Source of the DNA: Paenibacillus sp. BSR1-1
GTDB taxonomy: Bacteria > Bacillota > Bacilli > Bacillales > Cytobacillaceae
Direction of reading: 5' to 3'
Length of the DNA: 64,000 nucleotides
Assembly (NCBI RefSeq): GCF_030403775.1
Contig: NZ_JAQMWQ010000019.1
Location: 1 to 64,000 of the forward strand
Shown: piece after piece, positions 1-8,894 of the stretch
How positions within the stretch are numbered: position 1 is the first letter of the stretch
How the letters are laid out: every line of letters starts with the position of its first letter
Notes under the pieces: model-generated
What the model saw: the letters and a program-made list of their open reading frames with translations, nothing else
What the model was told of the DNA's origin: nothing
The model's database searches: none
Position numbers and translations under genes: made by a program

Positions 1-6
1 AAAAAC

Positions 7-113
7 GACTAAACCATCGTGCTCCAGTTGAATATCGGATCACGATGGCTGCATAGTCTTTTTAGAGCTGTCTACTTGACGGGGTTAAGTCCAAATGATT
101 GGTCTTTTTTTTT
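7..113 (+). other. Unidentified structured RNA end / terminator region
   Basis: Two hairpins can be read. The first pairs GACTA (7-11) and CCATCGTG (14-21) with CACGATGG (41-48) and TAGTC (54-58). The second is CCAA-atga-TTGG (91-102), followed at once by a run of T (103-113), the form of an intrinsic terminator. ACTT and AAGT around 74-90 may form a third stem. The transcript may start before the window. I compared it from memory with 6S RNA, tmRNA, RNase P, SRP RNA and common riboswitches and recognised none. Confidence 0.35.
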
Positions 114-185
114 GCTTTTGTTTGTACATTTGCCTAATCATCATTGGGAGAAAAATCATATGTTACTCGTAAGGGGGTGAAGAAG

Positions 186-368
186 ATGAATTATGCAGCT
201 GGTTTATATTTAGCGTGTATTTTAGCAGGCTTTGCCTTAATAAAAGTGCCAACAATCGGTTTTTTAGCTGGCCTATATCCTTTTTTTCATATCGTTGGAG
301 TTCTTGCCATTCTAATTTTTGCTTTTGCACTTATATATTATGGATTAAAAGCACTTATTAAAAGTTAG
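186..368 (+). CDS. Small two-helix membrane protein
   Basis: A 60-residue hydrophobic protein of unknown function. Two probable membrane helices are visible (about residues 5-27 and 30-55) with a short basic C-terminus (KALIKS). The start at 186 is chosen because AAGGGGGTG lies just upstream; the in-frame ATG at 144 has no such site. It stands alone and is followed by a strong terminator shared with the convergent gene downstream. Confidence 0.6.
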   Translation: MNYAAGLYLACILAGFALIKVPTIGFLAGLYPFFHIVGVLAILIFAFALIYYGLKALIKS

Positions 369-390
369 TAAGCGTTTTCGATTCTGGATT

Positions 391-428
391 AAAAAAAGAT
401 CAGGTTATCCGTAACCTGATCTTTTTTT
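391..428. terminator. Bidirectional terminator
   Basis: GATCAGGTTA and TAACCTGATC form a perfect stem with loop TCCG, with A-run on the left and T-run on the right. It serves the small membrane protein gene on the plus strand and the coiled-coil gene on the minus strand. Confidence 0.85.
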
Positions 429-438
429 ATGGAATCCT

Positions 439-735
439 TTATTTCGATTTAATCATAATAATTTCTTCTTCGGCTTTCGCTATTTTGACTAAATGAGAAT
501 CGAGCCGGCGATTAATATTTTGAATTTCACTGCTCTTTGTCTCCTCAATTCGCTGAAGCGATTCTTTAATATCAGATAGATCAATTTGGTTCACAGCCAC
601 TCTGTGTTCGATACTATCTACTTTTTCTAATCTAGTAAGTCGTTTTTCAATATTATCTAATTTTTCATTAAATTTATTAATTAAAGTTTTGATATCATTA
701 ATATTCTCTGTCAAGTTTTCAAGTTCACGCTCCAT
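439..735 (-). CDS. Small coiled-coil protein
   Basis: A 98-residue, highly charged protein rich in Glu, Lys, Asn and Ile with heptad-like spacing (for example ENLTENINDIKTLINKFNEK and the following KLDNIEKRLTRLEKV), so probably an almost continuous coiled coil. There is no signal peptide, membrane segment or catalytic motif. The start at 735 follows AAGGGGAGATGATACC; an upstream ATG at 762 would add nine residues but has no good site. The function is unknown; a structural or adaptor role is only a guess. Confidence 0.6.
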   Translation of the reverse strand: MERELENLTENINDIKTLINKFNEKLDNIEKRLTRLEKVDSIEHRVAVNQIDLSDIKESLQRIEETKSSEIQNINRRLDSHLVKIAKAEEEIIMIKSK

Positions 736-988
736 GGTATCATCTCCCCTTCTTGTTGTCATTATTTTATCATCGTTTGCACTATGATGAAGTTGTTAAA
801 AACGACAACAATGTTAACACTTAGAAACAAAAACGTGAACAATTTATTAACTCATCCTTAACGACAGAGCTAAGTGAATATTATCACAGGCAGATTACTA
901 AAAAAATTATATTCTTTCAATATAGGGAAAAGATACTTCTTTCCTCTAATAATGTGATTCTTACCACGTGAAAAGGTTGGTGTAAAAT

Positions 989-1300
989 ATGTTCATTTCG
1001 ATTGATGAAAAGGCTGCCAGATGGTTCACTAAAGAGTTTGAATTTAATAAGCCATTTAGTATTCGAATGTTCCCAAGATATGCGGGATTTGGACAGCAGC
1101 ATAATGGTTATAGCCTTGCCTTCACTAAGGAAACTCCTGAAGACATGGGTTTTACAAAAGAAATAAACGGTATTACTTTTTATATTGAAGGAAACGATGT
1201 ATGGTTTTTTGAAAATACGGAAACATATTTGTCAGTTAATGACCTGATAGATGAATTGCAGGTTACCTTTAAGGAAGAATTCGCAACTGCCATTAATTAA
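989..1300 (+). CDS. HesB/YneR-like protein
   Basis: A 103-residue cytosolic protein resembling the HesB-like YneR family of Bacillus: an N-terminal ISIDEKAARWFTKEF segment, the central GFGQQHNGYSLAFTKE stretch and the ITFYIEGNDVWFFE strand pattern. Genuine A-type iron-sulphur carriers of this fold use three cysteines; this protein has none, so it should not bind a cluster the same way. The gene is monocistronic, preceded by AAAAGGTTGGTG and followed by a terminator. Family placement is fairly secure, function unknown. Confidence 0.7.
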   Translation: MFISIDEKAARWFTKEFEFNKPFSIRMFPRYAGFGQQHNGYSLAFTKETPEDMGFTKEINGITFYIEGNDVWFFENTETYLSVNDLIDELQVTFKEEFATAIN

Positions 1301-1305
1301 GGGAT

Positions 1306-1339
1306 AAAAAAGCAAGCCGAATCGCCGGCTTGCTTTTTT
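1306..1339. terminator. Terminator between convergent genes
   Basis: AAGCAAGCCG pairs with CGGCTTGCTT around a short loop, flanked by A-run and T-run, so it can stop transcription from both sides. Confidence 0.85.
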
Positions 1340-1346
1340 CGATTAT

Positions 1347-1886
1347 TTAGTTTACTTGTTTACCTAAGCTTGGAGCAAGCAATTTTGCCCCCTCAAATAC
1401 TGCAGCAAGCTTCTGTTCACCTTGTGCAAAGGTCGCATCAGCTGCTTCAAATGCTGGCTTGTCTTTTTTCAATTCATCAGCCTTCGCTTGATAAGATGCA
1501 GCATAATCCTTAACAGCAGCCTCAAGATCCGCTTTCTGATCCTTTAATTCAGCAGGAATTTGCAGACTATTTAGGTCTGCCGCTACTGCTGCAGCAGATG
1601 CACTTGCAGCAGCTCTATCCTCAGCTGTAGGCAATTCTTCAGGTTTCGCATCCTCCTTTGAGGCCTTCGCAACGTAAGCATTTAAATCAACATCTTTTGC
1701 GTTAATACGCTTACCAAGATCCATATAGAATTTGACTAATTCTTTTTTTACGTCAACTTTAGGAGCAGCTGCTTCTTGTGATTCTTTTGTGTCCTTCTTA
1801 GCTGTCTTCTCCTCGTTGCTGCTTGAGCAGGCAGCAAGTCCAGCAGCCATTGTTAAAGCTGATAATAATAACAAAAACTTCTTCAT
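1347..1886 (-). CDS. Putative lipoprotein, unknown function
   Basis: A 179-residue exported protein. The N-terminus has a lipoprotein signal with lipobox LAAC (Cys20), followed by a Ser/Asn/Glu/Lys-rich linker and then an alpha-helical, Ala- and Lys-rich domain (about residues 45-179) without Cys or obvious catalytic residues. The ribosome binding site is AGGGGGAA. The helical character recalls small Bacillus surface lipoproteins but I cannot place it in a named family. It is monocistronic, between two terminators. Confidence 0.65.
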   Translation of the reverse strand: MKKFLLLLSALTMAAGLAACSSSNEEKTAKKDTKESQEAAAPKVDVKKELVKFYMDLGKRINAKDVDLNAYVAKASKEDAKPEELPTAEDRAAASASAAAVAADLNSLQIPAELKDQKADLEAAVKDYAASYQAKADELKKDKPAFEAADATFAQGEQKLAAVFEGAKLLAPSLGKQVN

Positions 1887-2005
1887 ATTGTTTTCCCCCT
1901 AATATTCTTTTTATAAGCCTTGCTTATTTTACAACATTTAATAAGACGAAAGATATAAAAAAAGGTTTCAAAGATAATAGTTTTATTACCAATTACAGAA
2001 ATCAG

Positions 2006-2040
2006 ACAAAACCTCCTCTCATTTTGAGAGGAGGTTTTGT
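2006..2040. terminator. Terminator of the large surface protein gene
   Basis: ACAAAACCTCCTCTCA pairs with TGAGAGGAGGTTTTGT, a 16-bp perfect stem with a TTT loop. It lies immediately downstream of the minus-strand gene ending at 2054. Confidence 0.8.
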
Positions 2041-2053
2041 TTATAGGTGCTGA

Positions 2054-5000
2054 TTATTGAATCCAGGCACCATCTTTCCCAATTTTAAACTTACCAATCA
2101 TGGTATTGACAGCCATATGTCCGTCATTGTATAGATAGTACCACTTGTTGCTCACTTTAATCCAGCCGGTTACCATAATACCGTCAGCATTTAAGTAATA
2201 CCATTTTCCGCTAGATTGAACCCATGAATTTATTTTCATGACTCCATTCCAATCTACAAAGTACCATTTTCCGTTTGCTTGAATCCATGAATTTATTTTC
2301 ATGACTCCATTATTATCGACAAAGTACCATTTGCCGTTGGAAAGAATCCACTTATTAGTTGCCATTTTTCCATTTGCAGCAACATAATACCACTTACCGC
2401 TTGATAGTACCCATGCATTTGAAAGCATTGAACCGTTTCCTGCAAAATAGAACCAAGAGCCGTCGATTTCTTTCCATCCAGTAACCATGGTGTATTCTTC
2501 TTCGTCAAGGAAATATTTCTTCCCGGCAATTTCTAACCATCCACTTACTAATTCTCCAGTTGCAGGATCAATATAAACCCAAACGTTCTTATTGACTTCA
2601 ATCCAACCGGTTTCAGCTTTAATTACTGTGGTTTCTACCTTTTCACTTACATTACCAGAAGCATCAGTAGCTGTCAGAACTAATACCGTACCTACTGCCT
2701 GTGCTTGGATTTCAATTTCAAAGTATCCATCTTCGTCAGCAATACCTGAACCGATCAACTTATCTTTTACTCTTACTTCAACTTTTGAACCTGCATCTGC
2801 ATAACCAGCAACAAAAGTATCGAATTGTGTTACATCATAAATTAATTCTGGCACCGAAGGCGCAATTACGTTCATAACAATTACTTCAAACGCATTACTT
2901 TCATTCCCTGCAGCATCTACAGCAGTTACAAGGATCTTTGTACCTGCAGCCTGCTTCTCAATAGTAATTGAGTATTTTCCATCTGCATCTGCTACTGCTT
3001 TTCCGATTTCTTTGCCACCGACTTTTGCAATTACAGTTGCGTTAACTTCGGCAGTTCCAGTGATGACAACATCGTTTTTCGAAACCGGATTGGCTATCGG
3101 TGTTTTTGGTGCTGTAGCGTCGCTTACTGTTACAATCACTTCAGTACTTACGTTGCCTGCTGCATCGGCTGCAGTTACGACAATCTTTTTACCTGCTACT
3201 TGTTTTTCAATTGTGATAGTAAATTTGCCTTCTTTATCGGCTGTTGCTTTACCGATTTCTTGTCCGTCTACCTTCGCGACAACTGTTGCTCCCACTTCCG
3301 CTGTTCCGGAAATGACAGTATCATTCTCAGATACTGGTTGTACTACTGGTGCTTCTGGCGCCGTAGTATCTGGAGCAATGGTTCCAACTAATTCTTTTGT
3401 ATCTCTTACACGAATACGTGTACCCTGTGCAAAGGCACCAGATAGACCGACTGCTTCAAGAGTGTCACCCTTTGAAAGAACTGGTACCGGACCACTTTGG
3501 TTCACAATATAACCGTCCGTAAAGACTAATACATCACCAGAACCATCATTAATCACATAAGAATTATCATCAAACTTAGAGACTACAGTTCCCTTCACCT
3601 TCACAAGCAGTCCTTGGTTCGCAGCAGAAGTTGCTTCACCAGTTGCTACTTGTTTCGGTTGGACAGGATCGACAGTTCCAATTTTAATAACATCCTTAGC
3701 AAAACTTGTAAACTCTAATTCTTTGTTATTTTCAAACGTCTTAATGTGACCGTACACACGCACTTTGTCACCTGGTTTAATAGAACCTTCTGGAACCTCT
3801 TGGAATGCCATAATACCGCCCGTTGCATCTTGCACGTAGAAGGCATCAAAGAAATTGCCTGCACCAGTTGTAACGGTTCCTTCGACAACAACATCTGTTC
3901 CATCATCAAGAGTACGTACATCCGCAATATTAGAAACTTTTGCTTCGCGGTGCGCTAACCAGTTGATAGCGTTAAACGTGAACTCGTCGTTGCCTTTTGG
4001 TTCAAACGATTCATCCATTTGCTTATCGTTGAAGATGTTCATACCTGATACAATTATACGGCCTTGATTGCCAATTTCTTCTGAAGCAATCATTGGAATG
4101 GCAGAACCGCCCGTTGTATCGGATACAGAGTCATAAGTGTATCCACCCTTGACATTGCCTTGATAGGTTGTTTCGTTACCTTTTGCGAGGATGACAACCT
4201 TACCGCTTTCTGTTAGCGCTTGGTTATCAACACCTGAAAGACTTGTTCCGCTGTAATAATCGATAAACGATACGCGGTCAGTGATATAGTTTGAAACTAA
4301 ACTAGGATGTAATCTCACAGCATATGGGCTGACTTTTGGATCACTCCAGAAGTTACCTGTTTTGCTGTCATCAAATACCCCGTCGTTACCCATGCGGATA
4401 GATGAACCAATATCACTTAATAATGCATTGTTAATCGTAGGGTCTGTGCTGTTATTGCTTTTTCCAGCCATTAACAGGGAGCCGCCGTTTTTCACGAACT
4501 TCGCTACGGCTGCATTTTCATCAGCTGATAAAGCTGTTCTTGCGTGTGTTAAAACTAATACTTTTACACTGCTTAACACTTCGTCGGTTAGTGCCACTTT
4601 ATTTTCAACTACTGTGTAGCCTTCTTTTTGAAGCATGAGTGTAAATGCTTTTAAATTGTCTTTATACGTACCGCTGTCTGCACTTGTATTTTCGTTGCCG
4701 TGGTTGGCATCGATTAATACTTTAATGCCAAGCGGCTCTTTGATTTGAACTGGTACTTTAAAGGTTGTGTCACCTAGATCTAAGCCATCAAGCGATGTGA
4801 CAACGGCAATGAGCTTATGGTCGCCTTTGATCGGACTTGCCCAAGTTGCTGTTGCAGCAGCTGATCCTTTAGATAGAATAGATGAAATATTGTTTGTTCC
4901 AATTAAGTTTTCAGGCTTAACTTCATCGTAATAGAAGTCTACCTTAAGATTTTTCACTACTTCTGTTCCGTTGTTCGCAACAGTTGCTTTTAATGTAGCA

Positions 5001-8000
5001 GGGTTGCCGCCGACAATCACGCCGCCATCGACATCGATGCTGTTTACTTTTACATCGACTGACTCTTCTTTTGACCAGATTGGTGCAGAGTAAATGCGTT
5101 CGCCGTCCATTTGTGTAACCTTTACAACAAACCATTGTTGTCCGCCCGTTACGGTGTATGATGGCTTCCAAGTGAATTCTTTTTCCATCGGTGAAATCGA
5201 ATCTACCACTTTTCCACCGTTTGTAATCAATTCCACTTTTTGAATTCTATCATCAGACTTATAAGATGTTGGAAGGTAGTTATAGTCGCTGTCATTATGC
5301 GCTTCAGCCACTAAGTCGCTTCCTGTGATGTTGAAGCTCAATTTTTTGCTGTCAACTGTTGAACCCATGTAGTATCCATTTGCTAAAACATCCAATGTAA
5401 AGTTTGGATCTTCTTCCATGTACACGCGCATGTTACGCATAGAGTGTAATAGGGATGCTTGGGAAAGGTCGTCCGCTACGATTACGGTACGAGCATTTAC
5501 TTGGCCCCATGTTCCTTCATGGTTGTCTTCTCCATAAGTTGGAGCAACGTGCCAGCCTAAATCAAGAGCAGAGTAGAATTTACCTTCTGCATTGGCATAT
5601 CCATAATGACCAGAACCATTACCCACCTCTAACATCGTGAATAGCTTGTCTACGTCTTTGTTATAAGGTTTAAAGTTGTTAAACGCATTAGCAGACATAT
5701 CTGGGTGGTTAAATTGACCGACAATGTCGTCGTATGTCATAACCCATGCATAATATTGATTTAAATCTTGATATTGCTTCCCATTAATGTTTCGGTCGAT
5801 AAAATTATCTGTACCGAAGATATTGGAGTGACCCCAAGTAGTTGAAGTCATTTCAAATGCAGGAAATACAACATAATCACTTGTAGTGTATTGCTTAGCT
5901 AAGTCTTTTGTTAATTGCCATTGTGATCCGCCTGAACGCTCCGGAACAGACACACCTGAAGCTGTTTTACGATCTACTGTATCTGAACCTAATTTTTCAG
6001 GGTCGATATCATGTGAGTGGTCAGAGAAAGCGAACCAATCGTAATGATGGGCTTTACCAGCTTTTAATGCATCTTCTGGTGTACCCGCACCATCATGTGA
6101 AATATTCGTGTGGTTGTGTGTTGTCCCACGGTAATGGTTTCCACCTGTAAAACGTGGAACCACTTCAAAGGTCCATTCTTTTTCAGCAAGGTTGCCTTTA
6201 CCGTCTTTTGCTGAAACCTTAACCGTATGTGTACCTAGTTCAAGATCCGTTTCAGGAACATATTTCACTTGTGTTTTACTGATCGTTGCTGCAGGGGCAG
6301 TAAGCTCCTTGCCGTCAAGCCAGAATTGAATTGTTGTATCGTCAACACCGCTTGGGTCTTCAAGTAAAGCGGAAATTTCCGGTGTTGGACTTTCTACTTT
6401 ATCTCCAGACTGTGGAGTTTCACCGGTAATTGCTGGTCCAGTCTTATCCTCCACCAATACTACCGCATATGGTGAAGCACTTGTTCCAGCTGATTGGACT
6501 TGAGTCCCTGCCTTAGCTTCAATGTAATACTCGAATCCATTTTGTGGTACATTCGCTGCTGTTAAAGTCGCAGTATAACGTCCGTCACCGCCATTTACCA
6601 TTGGTAATGCAGTATATTCAGTAGAATCTTTTGCTCTGTAGTATACAGTTACAGATTCTGCACCATCGGCATTAGCTTCGAATTCAACATTTGTCTCTTT
6701 GTATACTTGCGTTAATGCTGTGTGCGTAATGCCTAAAATTGGAGATATATCCTTTACATCACGTGGATAGACTTGATATCCGTTTGTTGCTGAAGCATTC
6801 GTTGTATATTGGCCTAAAACACCTGTAACGACATAGCTTTTTCCAACTACAAGGTCAGTGTCAGGTTTAATACCTGTGGCACCCATTACCCGTAAAGTAG
6901 TAGCTTTGGCGTTTTCATCAACAAATGTTACGTTATAGTTCGCACCTGATGCAGCAACTGCAGAAACCTTTCCAGTTACAGTTACAAGACTGCCTTCAAC
7001 CGGCTCGGCCGATGCGTACGTATTTAGGTCTAATATCGTTAACGCTTTAGGTGTTGGAATTGCGTTCCCTTCATTGATTTTCTCAATAGAAGTCGGTTCG
7101 AATTCCGTTAAGCCGTTATAACCTAGTACTTTACCTGTGATCCGTAATTTATCGCCTTTTAAAACCTTGTATCCGATATCAAGAGAAGAGCTGAAAATGT
7201 TGATCCCGGCTGTATCATCTTGAAGATAAAAATTTTGTTTTTGTGTACCAAGAATTTGGTTATCAACAGTGGCTACACCTTCAACCGTGAAGAACTTATT
7301 CAGGTTTACCGGCTGGCCTTTTGAGTCAGAAGCACGTACGTCCGCAAGCTTTGCAAGTGCCGTTGTATCGGCTTTTGTCACTGAAACTGGAACACTTTCT
7401 AACTTAATTCCTGTTGCAGAGCTTGTCATTTGCGTTACATAAACCTTATCAGGAGCATTGTTGATCGTTACGGAGAAATCTCCCGTTGTTCCTGCTTTAA
7501 TTTCTTGCGCATTTAATTTTTCTGTTTTTGTTGCCGTATCGTTTGGATAAACATTAATGATAGCATTTGCTGCGGCAGCTCCTGCGCCGCCGATTAATGT
7601 CCCGACACCATCGGCTACAGCATAGCTTAATTTTGCTTGTGTCACAGAGGCACTCGCTGTCGCTAAATCAATTTTTATCGCAGCACTTTCAGCCAGACCA
7701 GTCTGGGTAGCCGCTACATAAACCGATGTTAACGCAGTTGAAAAACTAATATCAAAGGAACCATCCGCATTGGCAGTTCCAGTCGCAAGAACTGTACCTT
7801 TGGATGCGTTATCATAAATCTTGATGGTAGAATTCGCATCAACCGCTTCAGCTAGACCTGTTACTTTTGCTGAAGTGCCATCTTGTAAAAATTGAATATT
7901 CATTCCTTTTGGCTGTAAGCTTAATACTGGAACCATTGGATCTTCTGTTGGACTTGCAGTGTTTCTTGGAACAACCGTTCCTACAGCAAAATCCGCTGCA

Positions 8001-8614
8001 TTATCGTCTGTATCCCAAGCATTTCCTTTACCAGGTGCCGGGTCTACGTTTGCGTATGGTCTACGTTGAGCACTTGTTGAATTTCCTGGAGCTTTAGTAG
8101 CTGCAGAACCTTCAAAAGCAGTTGCAGTCCCCAAACCAACAAAATCAATTGCTTCTGCTGGTTTTGCCACAGATGATGCCGTAGTTTTATCCTTAAATAA
8201 AGCAACTTTTGCATTACTAGCACCCATTGTAATTGCGCCAGTAACATCTGGAGTAGGAAGTTCTACACCATTTCCAGCACCGGCTGCTTCAGCAATTAGG
8301 TAATAACCATGGGCTTTAATCGTTCCCTTTAGAGGAGTTACCTGCCAAGTTGCTCCGTTGTAGGAAGCATATTGGACAGACCAGTTATCAAGGACAACAT
8401 CTTGATTAGTTGGATTGTATAACTCGATAAAATCATTCTTGTACGGAGCTCCTGTATTACCTCCACCGCCAAAAAACTGGGAGATAACAACATGATCAGC
8501 TTGCTCGGCATGAGCCCTGCCAATTAAACTGCTTGGCAAAAATGTGCTGATAAGTAGCAGTGCTGTCATAAATGTACTCGTCCAGCGCTTTAACTTTCGA
8601 TTGCTTGCTATCAT
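2054..8614 (-). CDS. Giant secreted PHP/CehA-type metallohydrolase with lamin-tail, OB-fold, Ig and cell-wall-binding repeats
   Basis: A 2186-residue exported protein. Visible parts in order, positions approximate: signal peptide 1-37 (ending RAHAEQ); lamin-tail domain 40-190 (ISQFFGGGGNTG, KNDFIELYNP); two OB-fold-like domains 420-620 (QNFYLQDDTAGINIF); Ig-like modules 635-820; PHP/CehA-type hydrolase domain 826-1070 with metal-site motifs THNHTNISHDG, FSDHSHDIDP and YGEDNHEG; a CARDB-like module about 1185-1290; a Rossmann-like DUF4350-type region 1300-1540; two more OB-folds 1560-1745 (DAFYVQDATGGIMAF); three Ig repeats of about 82 residues 1746-1993; and about nine Trp/Tyr-rich repeats 1998-2186 (SNGKWYFVDNNGVMK type) as in choline-binding proteins. 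Family knowledge points to a secreted phosphoesterase or nuclease held on the wall; the substrate is unknown. A cre-like site lies 43 bp upstream. Confidence 0.85.
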   Translation of the reverse strand: MIASNRKLKRWTSTFMTALLLISTFLPSSLIGRAHAEQADHVVISQFFGGGGNTGAPYKNDFIELYNPTNQDVVLDNWSVQYASYNGATWQVTPLKGTIKAHGYYLIAEAAGAGNGVELPTPDVTGAITMGASNAKVALFKDKTTASSVAKPAEAIDFVGLGTATAFEGSAATKAPGNSTSAQRRPYANVDPAPGKGNAWDTDDNAADFAVGTVVPRNTASPTEDPMVPVLSLQPKGMNIQFLQDGTSAKVTGLAEAVDANSTIKIYDNASKGTVLATGTANADGSFDISFSTALTSVYVAATQTGLAESAAIKIDLATASASVTQAKLSYAVADGVGTLIGGAGAAAANAIINVYPNDTATKTEKLNAQEIKAGTTGDFSVTINNAPDKVYVTQMTSSATGIKLESVPVSVTKADTTALAKLADVRASDSKGQPVNLNKFFTVEGVATVDNQILGTQKQNFYLQDDTAGINIFSSSLDIGYKVLKGDKLRITGKVLGYNGLTEFEPTSIEKINEGNAIPTPKALTILDLNTYASAEPVEGSLVTVTGKVSAVAASGANYNVTFVDENAKATTLRVMGATGIKPDTDLVVGKSYVVTGVLGQYTTNASATNGYQVYPRDVKDISPILGITHTALTQVYKETNVEFEANADGAESVTVYYRAKDSTEYTALPMVNGGDGRYTATLTAANVPQNGFEYYIEAKAGTQVQSAGTSASPYAVVLVEDKTGPAITGETPQSGDKVESPTPEISALLEDPSGVDDTTIQFWLDGKELTAPAATISKTQVKYVPETDLELGTHTVKVSAKDGKGNLAEKEWTFEVVPRFTGGNHYRGTTHNHTNISHDGAGTPEDALKAGKAHHYDWFAFSDHSHDIDPEKLGSDTVDRKTASGVSVPERSGGSQWQLTKDLAKQYTTSDYVVFPAFEMTSTTWGHSNIFGTDNFIDRNINGKQYQDLNQYYAWVMTYDDIVGQFNHPDMSANAFNNFKPYNKDVDKLFTMLEVGNGSGHYGYANAEGKFYSALDLGWHVAPTYGEDNHEGTWGQVNARTVIVADDLSQASLLHSMRNMRVYMEEDPNFTLDVLANGYYMGSTVDSKKLSFNITGSDLVAEAHNDSDYNYLPTSYKSDDRIQKVELITNGGKVVDSISPMEKEFTWKPSYTVTGGQQWFVVKVTQMDGERIYSAPIWSKEESVDVKVNSIDVDGGVIVGGNPATLKATVANNGTEVVKNLKVDFYYDEVKPENLIGTNNISSILSKGSAAATATWASPIKGDHKLIAVVTSLDGLDLGDTTFKVPVQIKEPLGIKVLIDANHGNENTSADSGTYKDNLKAFTLMLQKEGYTVVENKVALTDEVLSSVKVLVLTHARTALSADENAAVAKFVKNGGSLLMAGKSNNSTDPTINNALLSDIGSSIRMGNDGVFDDSKTGNFWSDPKVSPYAVRLHPSLVSNYITDRVSFIDYYSGTSLSGVDNQALTESGKVVILAKGNETTYQGNVKGGYTYDSVSDTTGGSAIPMIASEEIGNQGRIIVSGMNIFNDKQMDESFEPKGNDEFTFNAINWLAHREAKVSNIADVRTLDDGTDVVVEGTVTTGAGNFFDAFYVQDATGGIMAFQEVPEGSIKPGDKVRVYGHIKTFENNKELEFTSFAKDVIKIGTVDPVQPKQVATGEATSAANQGLLVKVKGTVVSKFDDNSYVINDGSGDVLVFTDGYIVNQSGPVPVLSKGDTLEAVGLSGAFAQGTRIRVRDTKELVGTIAPDTTAPEAPVVQPVSENDTVISGTAEVGATVVAKVDGQEIGKATADKEGKFTITIEKQVAGKKIVVTAADAAGNVSTEVIVTVSDATAPKTPIANPVSKNDVVITGTAEVNATVIAKVGGKEIGKAVADADGKYSITIEKQAAGTKILVTAVDAAGNESNAFEVIVMNVIAPSVPELIYDVTQFDTFVAGYADAGSKVEVRVKDKLIGSGIADEDGYFEIEIQAQAVGTVLVLTATDASGNVSEKVETTVIKAETGWIEVNKNVWVYIDPATGELVSGWLEIAGKKYFLDEEEYTMVTGWKEIDGSWFYFAGNGSMLSNAWVLSSGKWYYVAANGKMATNKWILSNGKWYFVDNNGVMKINSWIQANGKWYFVDWNGVMKINSWVQSSGKWYYLNADGIMVTGWIKVSNKWYYLYNDGHMAVNTMIGKFKIGKDGAWIQ

Positions 8615-8656
8615 TCACCTACCACCTTTTGTCTATATATTTTGAAAACACAAAAT

Positions 8657-8670
8657 AGAAAGCGTTTTCA
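8657..8670 (-). promoter_or_regulatory. Candidate cre (CcpA site)
   Basis: On the minus strand the site reads TGAAAACGCTTTCT, which differs from the cre consensus only at the last base. It lies about 43-56 bp before the start of the giant surface protein gene, so carbon catabolite control of that gene is likely but not proven. Confidence 0.55.
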
Positions 8671-8894
8671 TAGGCCTTCTATCCTGCATCTAGTTCTCTA
8701 TAATTCTACAAAATTTTCAAACTGAAAGATATAAATTTTTTGTAAATTTATTATATAGATATTAAAAAAAAATTTATTAAATATGTACAAACAAGCACAA
8801 AATATGATTATATAGAGGAGAAATTTTATTTCACTTTAAATTGGTAAATTCAAGTAATTATTTTAATATAATATTTATCGAGAGGATTTTTTTA

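Noticed and set aside
144..185. Longer start for the small membrane protein
   Set aside because: The added 14 residues are charged and lie over the clear AAGGGGGTG site used by the ATG at 186.
3012..3512. 166-codon open frame antisense to the giant surface protein
   Set aside because: It is the mirror of the Ig-repeat coding region, Val/Thr/Ser/Ala-rich with no start signals; a shadow of the repeat codons.
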